A DNA stretch of 60,593 bases from Rhizomonospora bruguierae (GCF_018397995.1 NZ_BBQH01000031.1:1-60593), one strand, 5' to 3'. Numbered from the stretch's first letter, positions 1 to 9,328 are shown. A program made the numbers and translations. Notes: generated by a model not told the origin, from the letters alone.

Positions 1-1
1 A

Positions 2-82
2 AACACCAAGCACAGCCGGGCCGTGCGCCGCCGGCTGTTCCCCGATACCGCGATCTTCGTGACCGCCCTACCCGCCCGGTAG
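2..82 (+). CDS. 3' end of an unidentified CDS (5' part outside window)
   Basis: An open frame runs from the window edge to TAG at 80-82 and gives 26 residues ending AIFVTALPAR. Third codon positions are G or C in 24 of 26 codons, the bias of real genes here, and the stop meets the convergent glycerophosphodiesterase gene inside one shared hairpin. This supports the tail of a real plus-strand gene. The fragment is too short to identify; no function is proposed. Confidence 0.45.
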   Translation, partial: NTKHSRAVRRRLFPDTAIFVTALPAR

Positions 83-87
83 GGCGG
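63..87. terminator. Bidirectional hairpin holding both convergent stop codons
   Basis: CCGCCCTACC (63-72) and GGTAGGGCGG (78-87) form a perfect 10-bp stem with a 5-base loop. The minus-strand TAG (68-70) lies in the left arm and the plus-strand TAG (80-82) in the right arm. There is no T-tract, as is usual for high-GC actinobacterial terminators. Confidence 0.6.
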
Positions 88-823
88 CGAGGTGGGCGAC
101 GAGGTCACCGGCCCGGTCGGTGATAATGCCATCCACGCCCGCCTCGCGCAGGACCTGCCACTGCGCCGGGTCGTTCACCGTCCAGACCAGAGTCGCCAGG
201 CCCGCCGCCCGCCAGCGCGCCGGCGCCTCCGGGTCGGCCAGCACCACCGCGGCGTCCGGGTTGTAGGCGATGGCCCCCACCGCCGCGCAGGCCCGCACCG
301 GGTCCTCGTGCGGCTCCTCGCTAAGCAACGCGCGCGGCAACCCGGGCGGGGTCGCGGCCACCAACGCCGGATGGAAACTCTGCACCACCATCCGTCCGGC
401 CAGCCCGTGCGCCGCCGCCATCGCCACCACCCCGGCCACCTGGGCGTCGGTCATCGGCGGCTTGAGTTCCAGCAGCAGGCGGCCGCCGTGCGCGGCCAGG
501 TCCGCGCAGAGCGCCGCGAACGTGGGCACCCGCTCGCCGGCGAAGCCGGGGTCAAACCAGGAGCCCGCGTCCAGGTCACCCAGGGACGCCGCGGTCAGCT
601 CCGCCACGCTCCCCTCGCCGGCGGTGGTGCGGTCGACCGTCCGGTCGTGGATCACCACCGGTACCCCGTCGGCCGTGCAGCGGACGTCCACCTCGATCCA
701 GTCCGCGCCCGCCCGGCGGGCGGCGGCGACCGCGGCCAGGGTGTTCTCCGGAGCCACCGCGGAGTGGCCACGGTGGGCGATCACGGCCGGGGGCTCGCCC
801 CGCGGGCGCCTGAGCGGATGCAT
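68..823 (-). CDS. Glycerophosphodiester phosphodiesterase family protein
   Basis: Predicted to hydrolyse glycerophosphodiesters to glycerol-3-phosphate and an alcohol. The 251-residue protein is a single GDPD TIM-barrel domain. It shows the family hallmarks AHRGHS and PENTLAA near residues 15-28, EVDVRCTADG around 40, and the catalytic/metal-binding HDRTVDRTT after it. Downstream are LLELKPP (a conserved Glu-x-Lys) and VWTVNDP close to the C-terminus. There is no signal peptide, so it is probably cytosolic. The ATG at 823 follows the polA stop by 11 bases, so the two are likely co-transcribed. The open frame continues upstream through polA, but that part is antisense-like shadow and was excluded. 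The exact substrate is unknown. Confidence 0.9.
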   Translation of the reverse strand: MHPLRRPRGEPPAVIAHRGHSAVAPENTLAAVAAARRAGADWIEVDVRCTADGVPVVIHDRTVDRTTAGEGSVAELTAASLGDLDAGSWFDPGFAGERVPTFAALCADLAAHGGRLLLELKPPMTDAQVAGVVAMAAAHGLAGRMVVQSFHPALVAATPPGLPRALLSEEPHEDPVRACAAVGAIAYNPDAAVVLADPEAPARWRAAGLATLVWTVNDPAQWQVLREAGVDGIITDRAGDLVAHLAALPGG

Positions 824-834
824 CGCGCGACCGG

Positions 835-3525
835 TCAGTGGCCCGCGGCGTTCCAGTCGGTGCCGGCGCCGATGGAGACCTCCAGCGGGACCGACAGCGG
901 GTACGCACCGCCCATCTCGTCGCGGATCAGCCACTCCAGGGCCGCCCGCTCCCCCGGCGCCACCTCGAACACCAACTCGTCGTGCACCTGCAGCAGCATC
1001 CGCGAGCGCAGCCCCGCCGCCCCGATCGCCCGCTCCACCCGCAGCATCGCCACCTTGATGATGTCCGCCGCGGAGCCCTGGATCGGCGCGTTCAGCGCCA
1101 TCCGCTCGGCCATCTCCCGGCGCTGCCGGTTGTCGCTGACCAGGTCCGGCAGGTAGCGCCGGCGACCGAGGATCGTCTGCGTGTACCCGTCCTGCCGGGC
1201 CTGCCCGACGATCTCCTGCAGGTAGTCGCGCACCCCGCCGAAGCGGCTGAAGTACTCCTCCATCAGCGCCCGGGACTCCTCGGCCGAGATGCCGAGCTGC
1301 TGGGAGAGGCCGAAGGCGCTCAGCCCGTACGCCAGGCCGTAGTTCATCGCCTTGATCCGCCGCCGCTGCTCCGGCACCACCGACTCCAGCGGCACCGAGA
1401 ACACCGACGAGGCGGTCGCGGCGTGGAAGTCGGCGCCGGAGTTGAACGCGTCGATCAGCGCCCGGTCGCCGGACAGGTGCGCCATGATCCGCATCTCGAT
1501 CTGGCTGTAGTCGGCGGTCAGCAGCGTCTCGTACCCCTCGCCGACCACGAACGCCCGCCGGATCCGCCGGCCCTCCTCGGTGCGGATCGGCACGTTCTGC
1601 AGGTTCGGGTCGGTGCTGGACAGCCGCCCGGTCGCGGCGACCGTCTGGAAGAACGTGGTGTGGATCCGGCCGTCGTCGGAGACCGACTTCAGCAGACCGT
1701 CCACCGTCGACTTCAGCTTCGCCACGTCCCGGTGGCGCAGCAGGTGCTCCAGCACCGGGTGCTGCGTCTGCGCGTACAGGCCCTGGAGGGCGTCCGCGTC
1801 CGTGGTGTAGCCGGTCTTGATCCGCTTGGTCTTCGGCAGCCCCAGCTCGGTGAACAGGATCTCCTGCAGCTGCTTCGGCGAGCCCAGGTTGAACTCCCGG
1901 CCGACCACCGCGTACGCGGCCTGCGCGGCGGCCTTCACCTCGGCGGCGAAGTGCGCCTCCAGCTCCGACAGGTAGTGCGTGTCCGCCGCGATGCCGACCC
2001 GCTCCAGCCCCGCCAGCACGAACAGCAGCGGCTGTTCCACCTCCGCCAGCAGGCGGGTGCTCTGCTCGCCGTCCCGGGACAGCTCGGCGTCGATCGCGTC
2101 GGCCAGGTCGAGGGTGGCGCGGGCGCGCAGCATCAGGTTCTGCTCCACCTCGCCCTGCGGGCCGAGCCCGTCCAGCGTCAACTGGCCGTCGTCCGGCGCC
2201 TCCACCCGCAGCTCGCGGTGCAGGTACCGCAGCGCGAGGTCGGTCAGGTCGTAGGAGCGCTGGTCCGGGCGGGCCAGGTAGGCGGCCAGCGCCGTGTCCC
2301 GCGATAGGCCGGACAGCGTCCAGCCGTGCGCCGCGAACGCCAGTACCGCCGGCTTGGCGTCGTGCAGCACCTTGGTGCGCTCCGGGTCGCCCAGCCAGGC
2401 GGCGACCGCCGCCTCGTCGGCCTCGTCCAGCGCGGCGGGGTCGAACCAGGCGGCCGGGCCCGCCGCCGATGCCACCGCGACGCCGGTCAGCGCGCCGGTG
2501 CCCCGGCCGAACGTGCCGGCGACCGCCACGCCCACCGCCGGACCGCCGGCCGGCACGTGCCGCGCCAGCCAGCCGGCCACCGCGCCGGGGCCCAGCACCG
2601 AGCCGTCGAGGTCGAAGCCCGACTCCGCCTCCGGCTCCACCGCCTCCAGGTACTGGTACAGCCGGTCGCGCAGGATGCGGAACTGAAGCGTGTCGAAGAC
2701 CTGGTGGACCGCCTCCCGGTCCCAGCCCTCCCAGCGGGCGTCCTCGGGGCGCAGCGGCAGCTCCAGGTCGCTCACCAGGCAGTTGAGCTCGTAGTTGCGC
2801 AGCACGTCGGCCAGCCGCTCGCGCAGGCTGTCGCCGGCCTTGCCCTTGATCTGGTCGACGCCGGCCACCACGCCGGCCAGGCCGTCGAACTGGTTGATCC
2901 ACTTCGCCGCGGTCTTCGGGCCGACGCCGGGAACCCCCGGGAGGTTGTCGCTGGACTCGCCCACCAGGGCCGCCAGGTCCCGGTACCGCTCCGGGCCCAC
3001 GCCGTACCGCTCGCGCACCGCCGCCGGGTCCATCCGGGCCAGGTCGGAGACGCCCTTGCGCGGGTACAGCACGGTCACCCGCTCGCCGACGAGCTGGAAG
3101 GCGTCCCGGTCCCCGGTGCAGATCAGCACCTGCATGCCGGCATCCCGGGCCTGGCAGGCCAGCGTGGCGATCACGTCGTCCGCCTCGTAGCCGGGCTTCT
3201 CCACGACCGGCACGCGCAGCGCGTCCAGCACCTCCTTGACCAGGCTCACCTGGCCGGCGAAGGGCGCCGGGGTCTCCGCCCGGCCGGCCTTGTACTCCGC
3301 GTACTTCTCGGTGCGGAACGAGCGGCGGGACACGTCGAAGGCGACCACGATGTGCGTCGGCTGCTCGTCCCGCAGCACGTTGATGAGCATCGAGGTGAAG
3401 CCGTAGACCGCGTTCGTCGGCTGCCCGGTGCTGGTGGAGAAGTTCTCCACGGGCAGCGCGAAGAACGCCCGGTAGGCCAGGGAATGCCCGTCGAGCAGCA
3501 GCAGGCGGCCAGGTGCGGAACTCAC
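835..3525 (-). CDS. polA: DNA polymerase I
   Basis: Replicative gap-filling and repair polymerase of 896 residues. The N-terminal 5'-3' exonuclease begins RLLLLDGHSLAYRAFFALP and has the helix-hairpin VPGVGPKTAAKW near residue 200. A central 3'-5' exonuclease-like region (about 310-500) lacks the usual proofreading acidic motifs, as in other actinobacterial PolA. The C-terminal polymerase has motif A DYSQIEMRIMAHLSGD, motif B RRRIKAMNYGLAYG and motif C QVHDELVFE. I chose GTG at 3525 because the domain starts about 8 residues later; the frame stays open to 3612, but that extension looks non-coding. The glycerophosphodiesterase gene follows closely. Upstream is a 252-base gap shared with the divergent binding-protein gene. 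Confidence 0.97.
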   Translation of the reverse strand: MSSAPGRLLLLDGHSLAYRAFFALPVENFSTSTGQPTNAVYGFTSMLINVLRDEQPTHIVVAFDVSRRSFRTEKYAEYKAGRAETPAPFAGQVSLVKEVLDALRVPVVEKPGYEADDVIATLACQARDAGMQVLICTGDRDAFQLVGERVTVLYPRKGVSDLARMDPAAVRERYGVGPERYRDLAALVGESSDNLPGVPGVGPKTAAKWINQFDGLAGVVAGVDQIKGKAGDSLRERLADVLRNYELNCLVSDLELPLRPEDARWEGWDREAVHQVFDTLQFRILRDRLYQYLEAVEPEAESGFDLDGSVLGPGAVAGWLARHVPAGGPAVGVAVAGTFGRGTGALTGVAVASAAGPAAWFDPAALDEADEAAVAAWLGDPERTKVLHDAKPAVLAFAAHGWTLSGLSRDTALAAYLARPDQRSYDLTDLALRYLHRELRVEAPDDGQLTLDGLGPQGEVEQNLMLRARATLDLADAIDAELSRDGEQSTRLLAEVEQPLLFVLAGLERVGIAADTHYLSELEAHFAAEVKAAAQAAYAVVGREFNLGSPKQLQEILFTELGLPKTKRIKTGYTTDADALQGLYAQTQHPVLEHLLRHRDVAKLKSTVDGLLKSVSDDGRIHTTFFQTVAATGRLSSTDPNLQNVPIRTEEGRRIRRAFVVGEGYETLLTADYSQIEMRIMAHLSGDRALIDAFNSGADFHAATASSVFSVPLESVVPEQRRRIKAMNYGLAYGLSAFGLSQQLGISAEESRALMEEYFSRFGGVRDYLQEIVGQARQDGYTQTILGRRRYLPDLVSDNRQRREMAERMALNAPIQGSAADIIKVAMLRVERAIGAAGLRSRMLLQVHDELVFEVAPGERAALEWLIRDEMGGAYPLSVPLEVSIGAGTDWNAAGH

Positions 3526-3777
3526 GGGAACCGACTCTAGCCGGCCGGTACGACAGCCTTCCGCAGCGGCGTGGCGCCCGGGGATCAGCCGCGGTTCACG
3601 GCCGGTTAACACGCCCCGGCGACCCCACTGGCCAGGGAAGATTACGACTACGCAACGCTCACCGCGCGATGCCGGGGAAGGCCTAGTGCGACGGCTGTGG
3701 GGTCACTAAGTTGGGCGTTCATCAGCGGAACGCCGTGTGCACGTCCGTGCGCACCGACGCTGGACGAAGGAGACAGA

Positions 3778-5043
3778 ATGATCCGCCCTAATACTGCCTG
3801 GCGCAGTGCGGTGCTCCTCAGCGCCGCGTGCCTCGCCCTGGCCGCGTGCGGTGGCGGCGGGGACGAGCCGTCGAACGGCTCCTCCGCTAGCGCGGCGACC
3901 GGGGGCGACGGGGTGCTCAAGATCGGGACCCTGCTGCCGCAGACGGGGTCGCTGGCCTTCCTCGGCCCGCCGGAGTTCGCCGGCGTCGACCTCGCCGCGA
4001 AGGAGATCAACGACGCCGGCGGCGTGCTCGGCAAGCCGGTCGTGGTCAGCCACAGCGACTCCGGCGACACCGCCACGGACATCGCCACCCAGTCGGTGAA
4101 CAAGCTGCTCACCGAGAAGGTGGACGTGATCGTCGGGGCGGCCTCGTCGTCCGTCTCGCTCGCCGTGATCGACAAGATCACCGGCAGCGGGGTCGTCCAG
4201 ATCAGCCCGGCGAACACGTCCGACGCGTTCACCACCTACAACGACCACGGCCTGTACTTCCGCACCGCCCCGCCGGACAAGCTGCAGGGCCGGGTGCTGG
4301 GCGACCTGGTGCTCCAGGACGGCAACGAGAACGTGGCCATGCTGGTCCTGCAGGACTCGTACGGCACCGGCCTGGCCAAGAACGCCCGTGCCGCGATCGA
4401 GAGCGGCGGCGGCAAGGTCGTCGCCGAGGAGACCTACGACCCGAAGGCGGCCGACTTCTCCGCCGAGGTGGGCAAGGTCAAGGCGGCCAACCCGCAGGCC
4501 ATCATCCTGATCGGCTTCGACGAGACGAAGAAGATCGTGCCGAAGCTGGTCGAGGCCGGCCTGACCGCGCAGAAGACCCACTGGTACTTCGTGGACGGCA
4601 ACCTGTCCAACTACGGCTCCGAGTTCCCGAAGGGCACGTTCGCCGGCGCCAAGGGCACCCAGCCGGGCGCGAAGGTCACCGACGAGTTCCGGCAGCGGAT
4701 GCTGGGCATCGACCCGAAGCTGAAGGACTTCAACTACGGGCCGGAGTCCTACGACGCGACGATCCTCGCCGCGCTCGCCGCCGAGGCGGCCAAGTCCGAC
4801 GCCCCCGCCGACATCGCCAAGAAGCTGGCCGAGGTCAGCAAGGGCGGCGAAAAGTGCACCAGCTTCAAGCAGTGCAAGGACCTGCTGGCGGCCGGCAAGG
4901 ACATCGACTACGACGGCGTCAGCGGCCCGATCGAGTTCGACGACGCCGGTGACCCGGCCGAGGCGACCATCGGCATCTACCAGTACGGCGCCGACAACAC
5001 GAACACGAACCTGACCTACATCACCGGCAAGATCAGCGGCTGA
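3778..5043 (+). CDS. livK: Branched-chain amino acid-type ABC transporter substrate-binding lipoprotein
   Basis: Extracytoplasmic receptor delivering substrate to the Liv-type permease encoded next door. The 421-residue product starts with a lipoprotein signal, a hydrophobic stretch ending in the lipobox LAAC near residue 24, followed by a Gly/Ser-rich linker. It then has a periplasmic-binding-protein type I fold (family 6) beginning LKIGTLLPQTG. The ATG at 3778 is preceded by GAAGGAGA, a good ribosome site; an upstream in-frame ATG at 3697 would bury the signal peptide and was rejected. It is convergent with livF, separated by a strong hairpin, rather than sitting in the operon. Substrate specificity (Leu/Ile/Val, amides or urea) cannot be told from sequence alone. 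Confidence 0.92.
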   Translation: MIRPNTAWRSAVLLSAACLALAACGGGGDEPSNGSSASAATGGDGVLKIGTLLPQTGSLAFLGPPEFAGVDLAAKEINDAGGVLGKPVVVSHSDSGDTATDIATQSVNKLLTEKVDVIVGAASSSVSLAVIDKITGSGVVQISPANTSDAFTTYNDHGLYFRTAPPDKLQGRVLGDLVLQDGNENVAMLVLQDSYGTGLAKNARAAIESGGGKVVAEETYDPKAADFSAEVGKVKAANPQAIILIGFDETKKIVPKLVEAGLTAQKTHWYFVDGNLSNYGSEFPKGTFAGAKGTQPGAKVTDEFRQRMLGIDPKLKDFNYGPESYDATILAALAAEAAKSDAPADIAKKLAEVSKGGEKCTSFKQCKDLLAAGKDIDYDGVSGPIEFDDAGDPAEATIGIYQYGADNTNTNLTYITGKISG

Positions 5044-5061
5044 CGCGCGGGCAGAACCAAA

Positions 5062-5090
5062 GGGGGCCCGGCCACCATGGCCGGGCCCCC
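5062..5090. terminator. Strong terminator between livK and livF
   Basis: GGGGGCCCGGCC (5062-5073) and GGCCGGGCCCCC (5079-5090) make a perfect 12-bp stem with loop ACCAT, followed by TT. It lies 18 bases after the livK stop and can serve both convergent genes. Confidence 0.85.
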
Positions 5091-5171
5091 TTCGCGTTGT
5101 CCCGATGTGTCCTGCCCGATGGTCCGCCCGGCCGCGGTGCGGGCCGCGCCGGACGCGGCCCGCACCGGCCG

Positions 5172-5990
5172 TCAGGCGCGGGCGAGGGTGCCGAGGTACA
5201 ACTCGATGACCTTCGGGTCGTGGATCAGATCCTGCCCGGAGGCGGTGTACGCGTTGCGGCCCTGGTCGAGGACGTAGCCGCGGTCGCAGATCTGCAGGCA
5301 GCGGCGGGCGTTCTGCTCGACCATCACGACCGTGACGCCGGTCGAGTTGATCTGCTTGGTGCGGTAGAAGACCTCGTCCTGCATGGCCGGGGACAGGCCG
5401 GCGGAGGGCTCGTCCAGCAGCAGCACCCGCGGCTCCATCATCAGTGCCCGGGACATCGCCACCATCTGCCGCTCGCCGCCGGAGAGAGAGCCGGCGCGCT
5501 GCTTGCGGCGCTGCGCGAGGGTGGGGAACAGGCTGGCGACGAACTCGAAGCGCTCCTTGAAGCGCCGGGGCCGCAGGAACGTGCCCATCTCCAGGTTCTC
5601 CTCGATGGTGAGGGTCCCGAAGACGTTGTTGGTCTGCGGCACGAAGCCGATGCCCCGGCCGACCAGCACGTGCGCCTTGAGGTTGGTGATGTCCGCTCCG
5701 CCGAGGGTCACCGTGCCGGAGCGGACGGCCACCAGCCCGAACATCGCCTTCAGCAGGGTGGACTTGCCGGCGCCGTTCGGGCCGATGATGCCGACCAGTT
5801 CGCCCTCGCGCGCGTACAGGTCGGTGCCGTTGAGGATGTTCACGCCGGGCAGGTAGCCGGCGACGAGGTTGTCGGCGCGCAGCACCGCGCCCTCGGCGGC
5901 GGCCAGGTGCTCCCGGCGGTCGACGGTCTCGACGCCGGCGGTGTCGTCGGCCAGCGCCTCGGTGAGCTCCACCTCTGGCTCGTCGGTCAT
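5172..5990 (-). CDS. livF: Branched-chain amino acid ABC transporter ATPase LivF
   Basis: One of the two ATPases powering the Liv-type importer. The 272-residue protein has Walker A GPNGAGKST near residue 70, the signature LSGGERQMVAMSRAL, Walker B VLLLDEPSAGLSP and the switch histidine region replaced by VMVEQNA, as is typical of LivF (Gln at that position). An extra N-terminal 35-residue acidic leader precedes the domain. Its ATG overlaps the livG stop by four bases (ATGA), so translation is probably coupled. It is the last gene of the livHMGF operon and is followed by the shared terminator. Confidence 0.95.
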   Translation of the reverse strand: MTDEPEVELTEALADDTAGVETVDRREHLAAAEGAVLRADNLVAGYLPGVNILNGTDLYAREGELVGIIGPNGAGKSTLLKAMFGLVAVRSGTVTLGGADITNLKAHVLVGRGIGFVPQTNNVFGTLTIEENLEMGTFLRPRRFKERFEFVASLFPTLAQRRKQRAGSLSGGERQMVAMSRALMMEPRVLLLDEPSAGLSPAMQDEVFYRTKQINSTGVTVVMVEQNARRCLQICDRGYVLDQGRNAYTASGQDLIHDPKVIELYLGTLARA

Positions 5991-6988
5991 GCCTTCGCCT
6001 CGCCTTCGCTACGCCGCTCGCCCGCCGGGTCCTCGGCGGTTGGGGCGGACCGGGGAGCGCCATCGACGTCGGCCGGGCCGGTCTCGGCCGGTTCGCCGTC
6101 GACGGCCGCCTCGGCCACCTCGGGCGCGTCGCCGGTCGCCGCCGCGCCGTCGTGGTGCGCACCCAGGTACGCGTCGATGACCCGCTCGTCGGCCATCACC
6201 TCGTCCGGGGTGCCCTCGGCGATGACCCGGCCCTGACCCATGACCACGACCCAGTCGCTGATGTCCCGGACCATGTCCATGTCGTGCTCGACGAACAGCA
6301 CGGTCATGCCGTCGTCGCGCAGACCCTTCACGTGACCGAGCAGGGACTGGGTCAGCGCCGGGTTCACGCCGGCCATCGGCTCGTCGAGCATGACCATCTC
6401 GGGGCCGACCATGAGCGCGCGGGCCATCTCCAGCAGCTTGCGCTGGCCGCCGGAGAGGCTGCCGGCGAAATCGCCGCGCTTGGCGTCCAGCTTGAACCGG
6501 ACGAGCAGTTCCTCGGCCCGCTCGGTGATCAGCCGCTCCTGGTCCCGCCAGACCGCCGGGATCAGCCCCGGCCAGAACCGCTCGCCGCGCTGGCCGGTGG
6601 CGCCGAGCCGCATGTTGTCCAGCACGGTGAGCCGGGACAGCGCCTTGGTGAGCTGGAACGTGCGGACCATGCCGCGCCGGGCCACCAGGTGCGGGGCCAC
6701 GCCGGCCAGCGGCTGCCCGTTGAACTGCCAGTTGCCGGCGTCCGGGCGGTCGAAGCCGGTGAGCAGGTTGAAGAAGGTGGTCTTGCCGGCACCGTTCGGG
6801 CCGATCAGCGCGGTGATCGAGCCGCGCTGGATCTCCAGGTGGGCGACGTCCACCGCGGTGAGGCCGCCGAACCGGCGGACCACGCCGTCGGCGACCAGGA
6901 TCGGGTCCGGCTTGGCGGCGCCGGGCTGGCGGGGGACGTTCGAGAAGTCCCGGGCGGCGGCCACGGTGGGCGGGGCGTCAGCGGGCAT
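5987..6988 (-). CDS. livG: Branched-chain amino acid ABC transporter ATPase LivG
   Basis: Second ATPase of the importer, 333 residues. Walker A is GPNGAGKTTFFN, the signature is LSGGQRKLLEMARAL, Walker B is MVMLDEPMAGVNP and the H-loop is FVEHDMDMV. The domain ends near residue 275 with DAYLGAHH, the usual LivG terminus. About 55 further residues form an Ala/Glu/Asp/Pro-rich tail that the family normally lacks. The start overlaps the livM stop by 11 bases and the stop overlaps livF, so it is a tightly packed operon. Function is secure; the tail's role is unknown. Confidence 0.95.
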   Translation of the reverse strand: MPADAPPTVAAARDFSNVPRQPGAAKPDPILVADGVVRRFGGLTAVDVAHLEIQRGSITALIGPNGAGKTTFFNLLTGFDRPDAGNWQFNGQPLAGVAPHLVARRGMVRTFQLTKALSRLTVLDNMRLGATGQRGERFWPGLIPAVWRDQERLITERAEELLVRFKLDAKRGDFAGSLSGGQRKLLEMARALMVGPEMVMLDEPMAGVNPALTQSLLGHVKGLRDDGMTVLFVEHDMDMVRDISDWVVVMGQGRVIAEGTPDEVMADERVIDAYLGAHHDGAAATGDAPEVAEAAVDGEPAETGPADVDGAPRSAPTAEDPAGERRSEGEAKA

Positions 6989-7967
6989 CGAGCATGACCT
7001 CCCTCTTGTCGCCGAGGATGCCCTGCGGCCGGAAGATCAGCAGCAGGATCAGGATGGCGCCGACCAGGATGTACCCGACGGCACCCGCCTGGTTGGCGTC
7101 CATGACCCAGCGGGGGATGAGGCCGTCGCTGATCATCGCCGGCAGCAGTGCGTTGATGAAGTTCAGCAGCACCCAGAACAGCGCCGCGCCGAGGATCGGG
7201 CCGAGCACCCGGGCCGCGCCGCCGAGGATGACGATCGCGTACATGTAGAAGGTGAACTCGGTGCCGAACGTGTCCGGCTGCACCGCCGCGCGGCTCAGGG
7301 CGAACACGAAGCCGCCCAGGCTGCCGAGCACGCCGCCGAGGACCAGCGACTGCATCTTGTACGAGAACACGTTCTTGCCCAGGCTGCGCACCGCGTCCTC
7401 GTCCTCGCGGATGGCCTTGATGACGCGCCCCCACGGGCTGCGCATCGCCAGGAACACCACGAGCGAGGCGATCAGCACCAGGGTCCAGCCGACCACCATC
7501 ACCCACAGTTCGCGGCGGTCGAAGCTGAACAGCCAGAGGTTGACGCCCGTCGTGAACGGGTTGCGGGAGTAGAAGTCGTCGGAGAACCGCTGGAGGCCGT
7601 CCGAGCCGCCGGTCCACTTGCTGAGGCTGACCGACCGGAACAGCAGGCGGACGATCTCCGCCGCGGCGATCGTGACGATGGCCAGGTAGTCGGCGCGCAG
7701 GCGCAGGGTGGGCACGCCGAGCAGCAGGGCCAGCACGACCGCACCGGCCAGGCCGACGAGGATACCGACGAAGAACGGCAGCCCGTACGTGGCGACCGAC
7801 ATCGCCAGCCCGTACGCGGCGACGCCGAGGAACGCCGACTGGCCGAAGTTCAGCAGGCCGGTGTACCCGAAGTGCACGTTCAGGCCGATCGCGGCCAGCG
7901 CGTAGACGATCGTCGTCGGGTTGATCAGCGACTCGACGGTCACACTGAAGATGGTGTTCCAGTCCAC
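6978..7967 (-). CDS. livM: Branched-chain amino acid ABC transporter permease LivM
   Basis: Integral membrane permease, 329 residues. It carries the LivM signature GLNVHFGYTGLLNFGQSAFLG in the first third and the loop RSPWGRVIKAIREDEDA preceding later helices; multiple hydrophobic segments fit about ten spans. The start is GTG at 7967 (VDWNTIFSV), placed by the ribosome site GGGGAGG seven bases upstream and by lying just after the livH stop at 7979. The open frame extends much further upstream, but that section is antisense to the livH reading frame's codon bias and was discarded. It pairs with LivH to form the channel. Confidence 0.94.
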   Translation of the reverse strand: MDWNTIFSVTVESLINPTTIVYALAAIGLNVHFGYTGLLNFGQSAFLGVAAYGLAMSVATYGLPFFVGILVGLAGAVVLALLLGVPTLRLRADYLAIVTIAAAEIVRLLFRSVSLSKWTGGSDGLQRFSDDFYSRNPFTTGVNLWLFSFDRRELWVMVVGWTLVLIASLVVFLAMRSPWGRVIKAIREDEDAVRSLGKNVFSYKMQSLVLGGVLGSLGGFVFALSRAAVQPDTFGTEFTFYMYAIVILGGAARVLGPILGAALFWVLLNFINALLPAMISDGLIPRWVMDANQAGAVGYILVGAILILLLIFRPQGILGDKREVMLDAR

Positions 7968-7978
7968 GGCGCCTCCCC

Positions 7979-9262
7979 TCAGCCGATCCGCTCCCGGCGA
8001 CCCAGGATGCCCTGGGGCCGGAACAGGATGATGATGATCAGTACGGCGAGCGCGCCGACGTTCTTCAACTCCACCGGGATCCACAGCGTGGACAGTTGGG
8101 TGGCGATGCCGACCACGAGGCTGCCGATCAGGGCGCCGAACGCGGTGCCCAGGCCGCCGAGGGTGACCGCGGCGAACACCAGCAGGAGCATCTGGAAGCC
8201 CATCTGGTAGTTGATGCCCTGGAAGATGCCGAGCATCACGCCGCTGAGCGCGGCGAGGGCGCCGCCGATCGTCCAGACCAGCCGGATGATGCGGTCCACG
8301 TTGATGCCGGACGCGGCGGCGAGCGCCGGGTTGGTGGCGACCGCCCGGGTGGCCTTGCCGAGCCGGGTCAGCACCAGCGCCAGCGAGACCGCGACCAGGA
8401 CCAGGATGGCCACGCCGTCCATGATGAGGTTCTTCGGCGCGATCGACAGCGGGCCGATATCCATGCCGGGCTGCGCCACGTACTCCCGGAACTGCTGGGT
8501 GGAGCCGCGGAACATGAACAGGTAGATGTAGCGCAGCATCAGCGCCAGCCCGATCGAGATGATCATCATGCCGATGATCCCGGTTCGGCGTCGTCGCAAC
8601 CAACCCCAGAAGACCAGGTCCTGCAGGTAGCCGAAGAGCCCGCCGAGCGCGACGGCGACCACCGCCGCGAGCACCAGCGGCAGGCCGACGATCCAGTTGA
8701 AGAGGAACGCCATCAGCGCGCCGAAGGTGACCAGTTCACCGTGGGAGAAGTTGGTCAGCCCCATCGTGCCGAAGATCAGCGAGAGCCCGAGCGCCGCCAG
8801 CGCGATGGTGAGCCCGAAGTGCACGCCGGTGTAGAGCAGGTCGAGGGTGCGGTCCCAGAAGCTCACGCCGCTGTCCGGCGGCGGGCCGCTGCTGGTTCCC
8901 TTCGGGCCGAGCGGAAAGATCACGTTCCGGACGTTGTCGGCGAACACGGTGACCGTCAGGCTCGGCCGGCCGTTCGTCACGCTCAGCCCGTCCGGGAGCG
9001 TGCTGACGTCCAGGTCGACCTTGTAGGTGCCGCCGGCCGGGACCGGGACGCTCCACTTGCCGTCGGCCGCGGACGTCGCCGACCCGATCGCCGTGCCGTC
9101 CTGCGCGGTCACGGCGATCGTCACGCCGGCGACCGGATCTCCGTTGTTGCGCAACGTTCCCTGCACCGCCTGGCCCGCGGCGGACGCACCCGTCGCACTG
9201 AGCCCGAGCGAGACGAACAGGCAGCCCAGAAAGGCCGTGAGCATGACCACGGCTCTACGCAA
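7979..9262 (-). CDS. livH: LivH-type permease with a secreted Ig-like N-terminal domain
   Basis: Permease subunit of the importer, 427 residues, against about 290-310 for a standard LivH. Residues 1-29 are a signal peptide ending ASAAGQ. Residues 30-120 look like a carboxypeptidase-regulatory or prealbumin-like beta-sandwich (GDPVAGVTIAV, ADGKWSVPVPAGGTYKV, STLPDGLSV). A short linker with PPPDSG leads into the permease at about residue 140, which has FGTMGLTNFSHGELVTFGAL and GIFQGINYQMGFQMLLL, the typical LivH motifs. The extra domain would lie outside the membrane, where it could contact the binding lipoprotein or the wall; that is inference. It is the first gene of the operon, 134 bases after pdtaR. 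Confidence 0.92.
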   Translation of the reverse strand: MRRAVVMLTAFLGCLFVSLGLSATGASAAGQAVQGTLRNNGDPVAGVTIAVTAQDGTAIGSATSAADGKWSVPVPAGGTYKVDLDVSTLPDGLSVTNGRPSLTVTVFADNVRNVIFPLGPKGTSSGPPPDSGVSFWDRTLDLLYTGVHFGLTIALAALGLSLIFGTMGLTNFSHGELVTFGALMAFLFNWIVGLPLVLAAVVAVALGGLFGYLQDLVFWGWLRRRRTGIIGMMIISIGLALMLRYIYLFMFRGSTQQFREYVAQPGMDIGPLSIAPKNLIMDGVAILVLVAVSLALVLTRLGKATRAVATNPALAAASGINVDRIIRLVWTIGGALAALSGVMLGIFQGINYQMGFQMLLLVFAAVTLGGLGTAFGALIGSLVVGIATQLSTLWIPVELKNVGALAVLIIIILFRPQGILGRRERIG

Positions 9263-9328
9263 TGGTGCTCCTCGTGGGGGGCGGCGGGTTCGGTTGGAAC
9301 CACCGATGTTTCAGGTCAGGACTGCGGG

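Noticed and set aside
3706-6162. Long minus-strand frame across livK and livF
   Set aside because: Only shadow frames of real genes; no recognisable motif and wrong codon bias.
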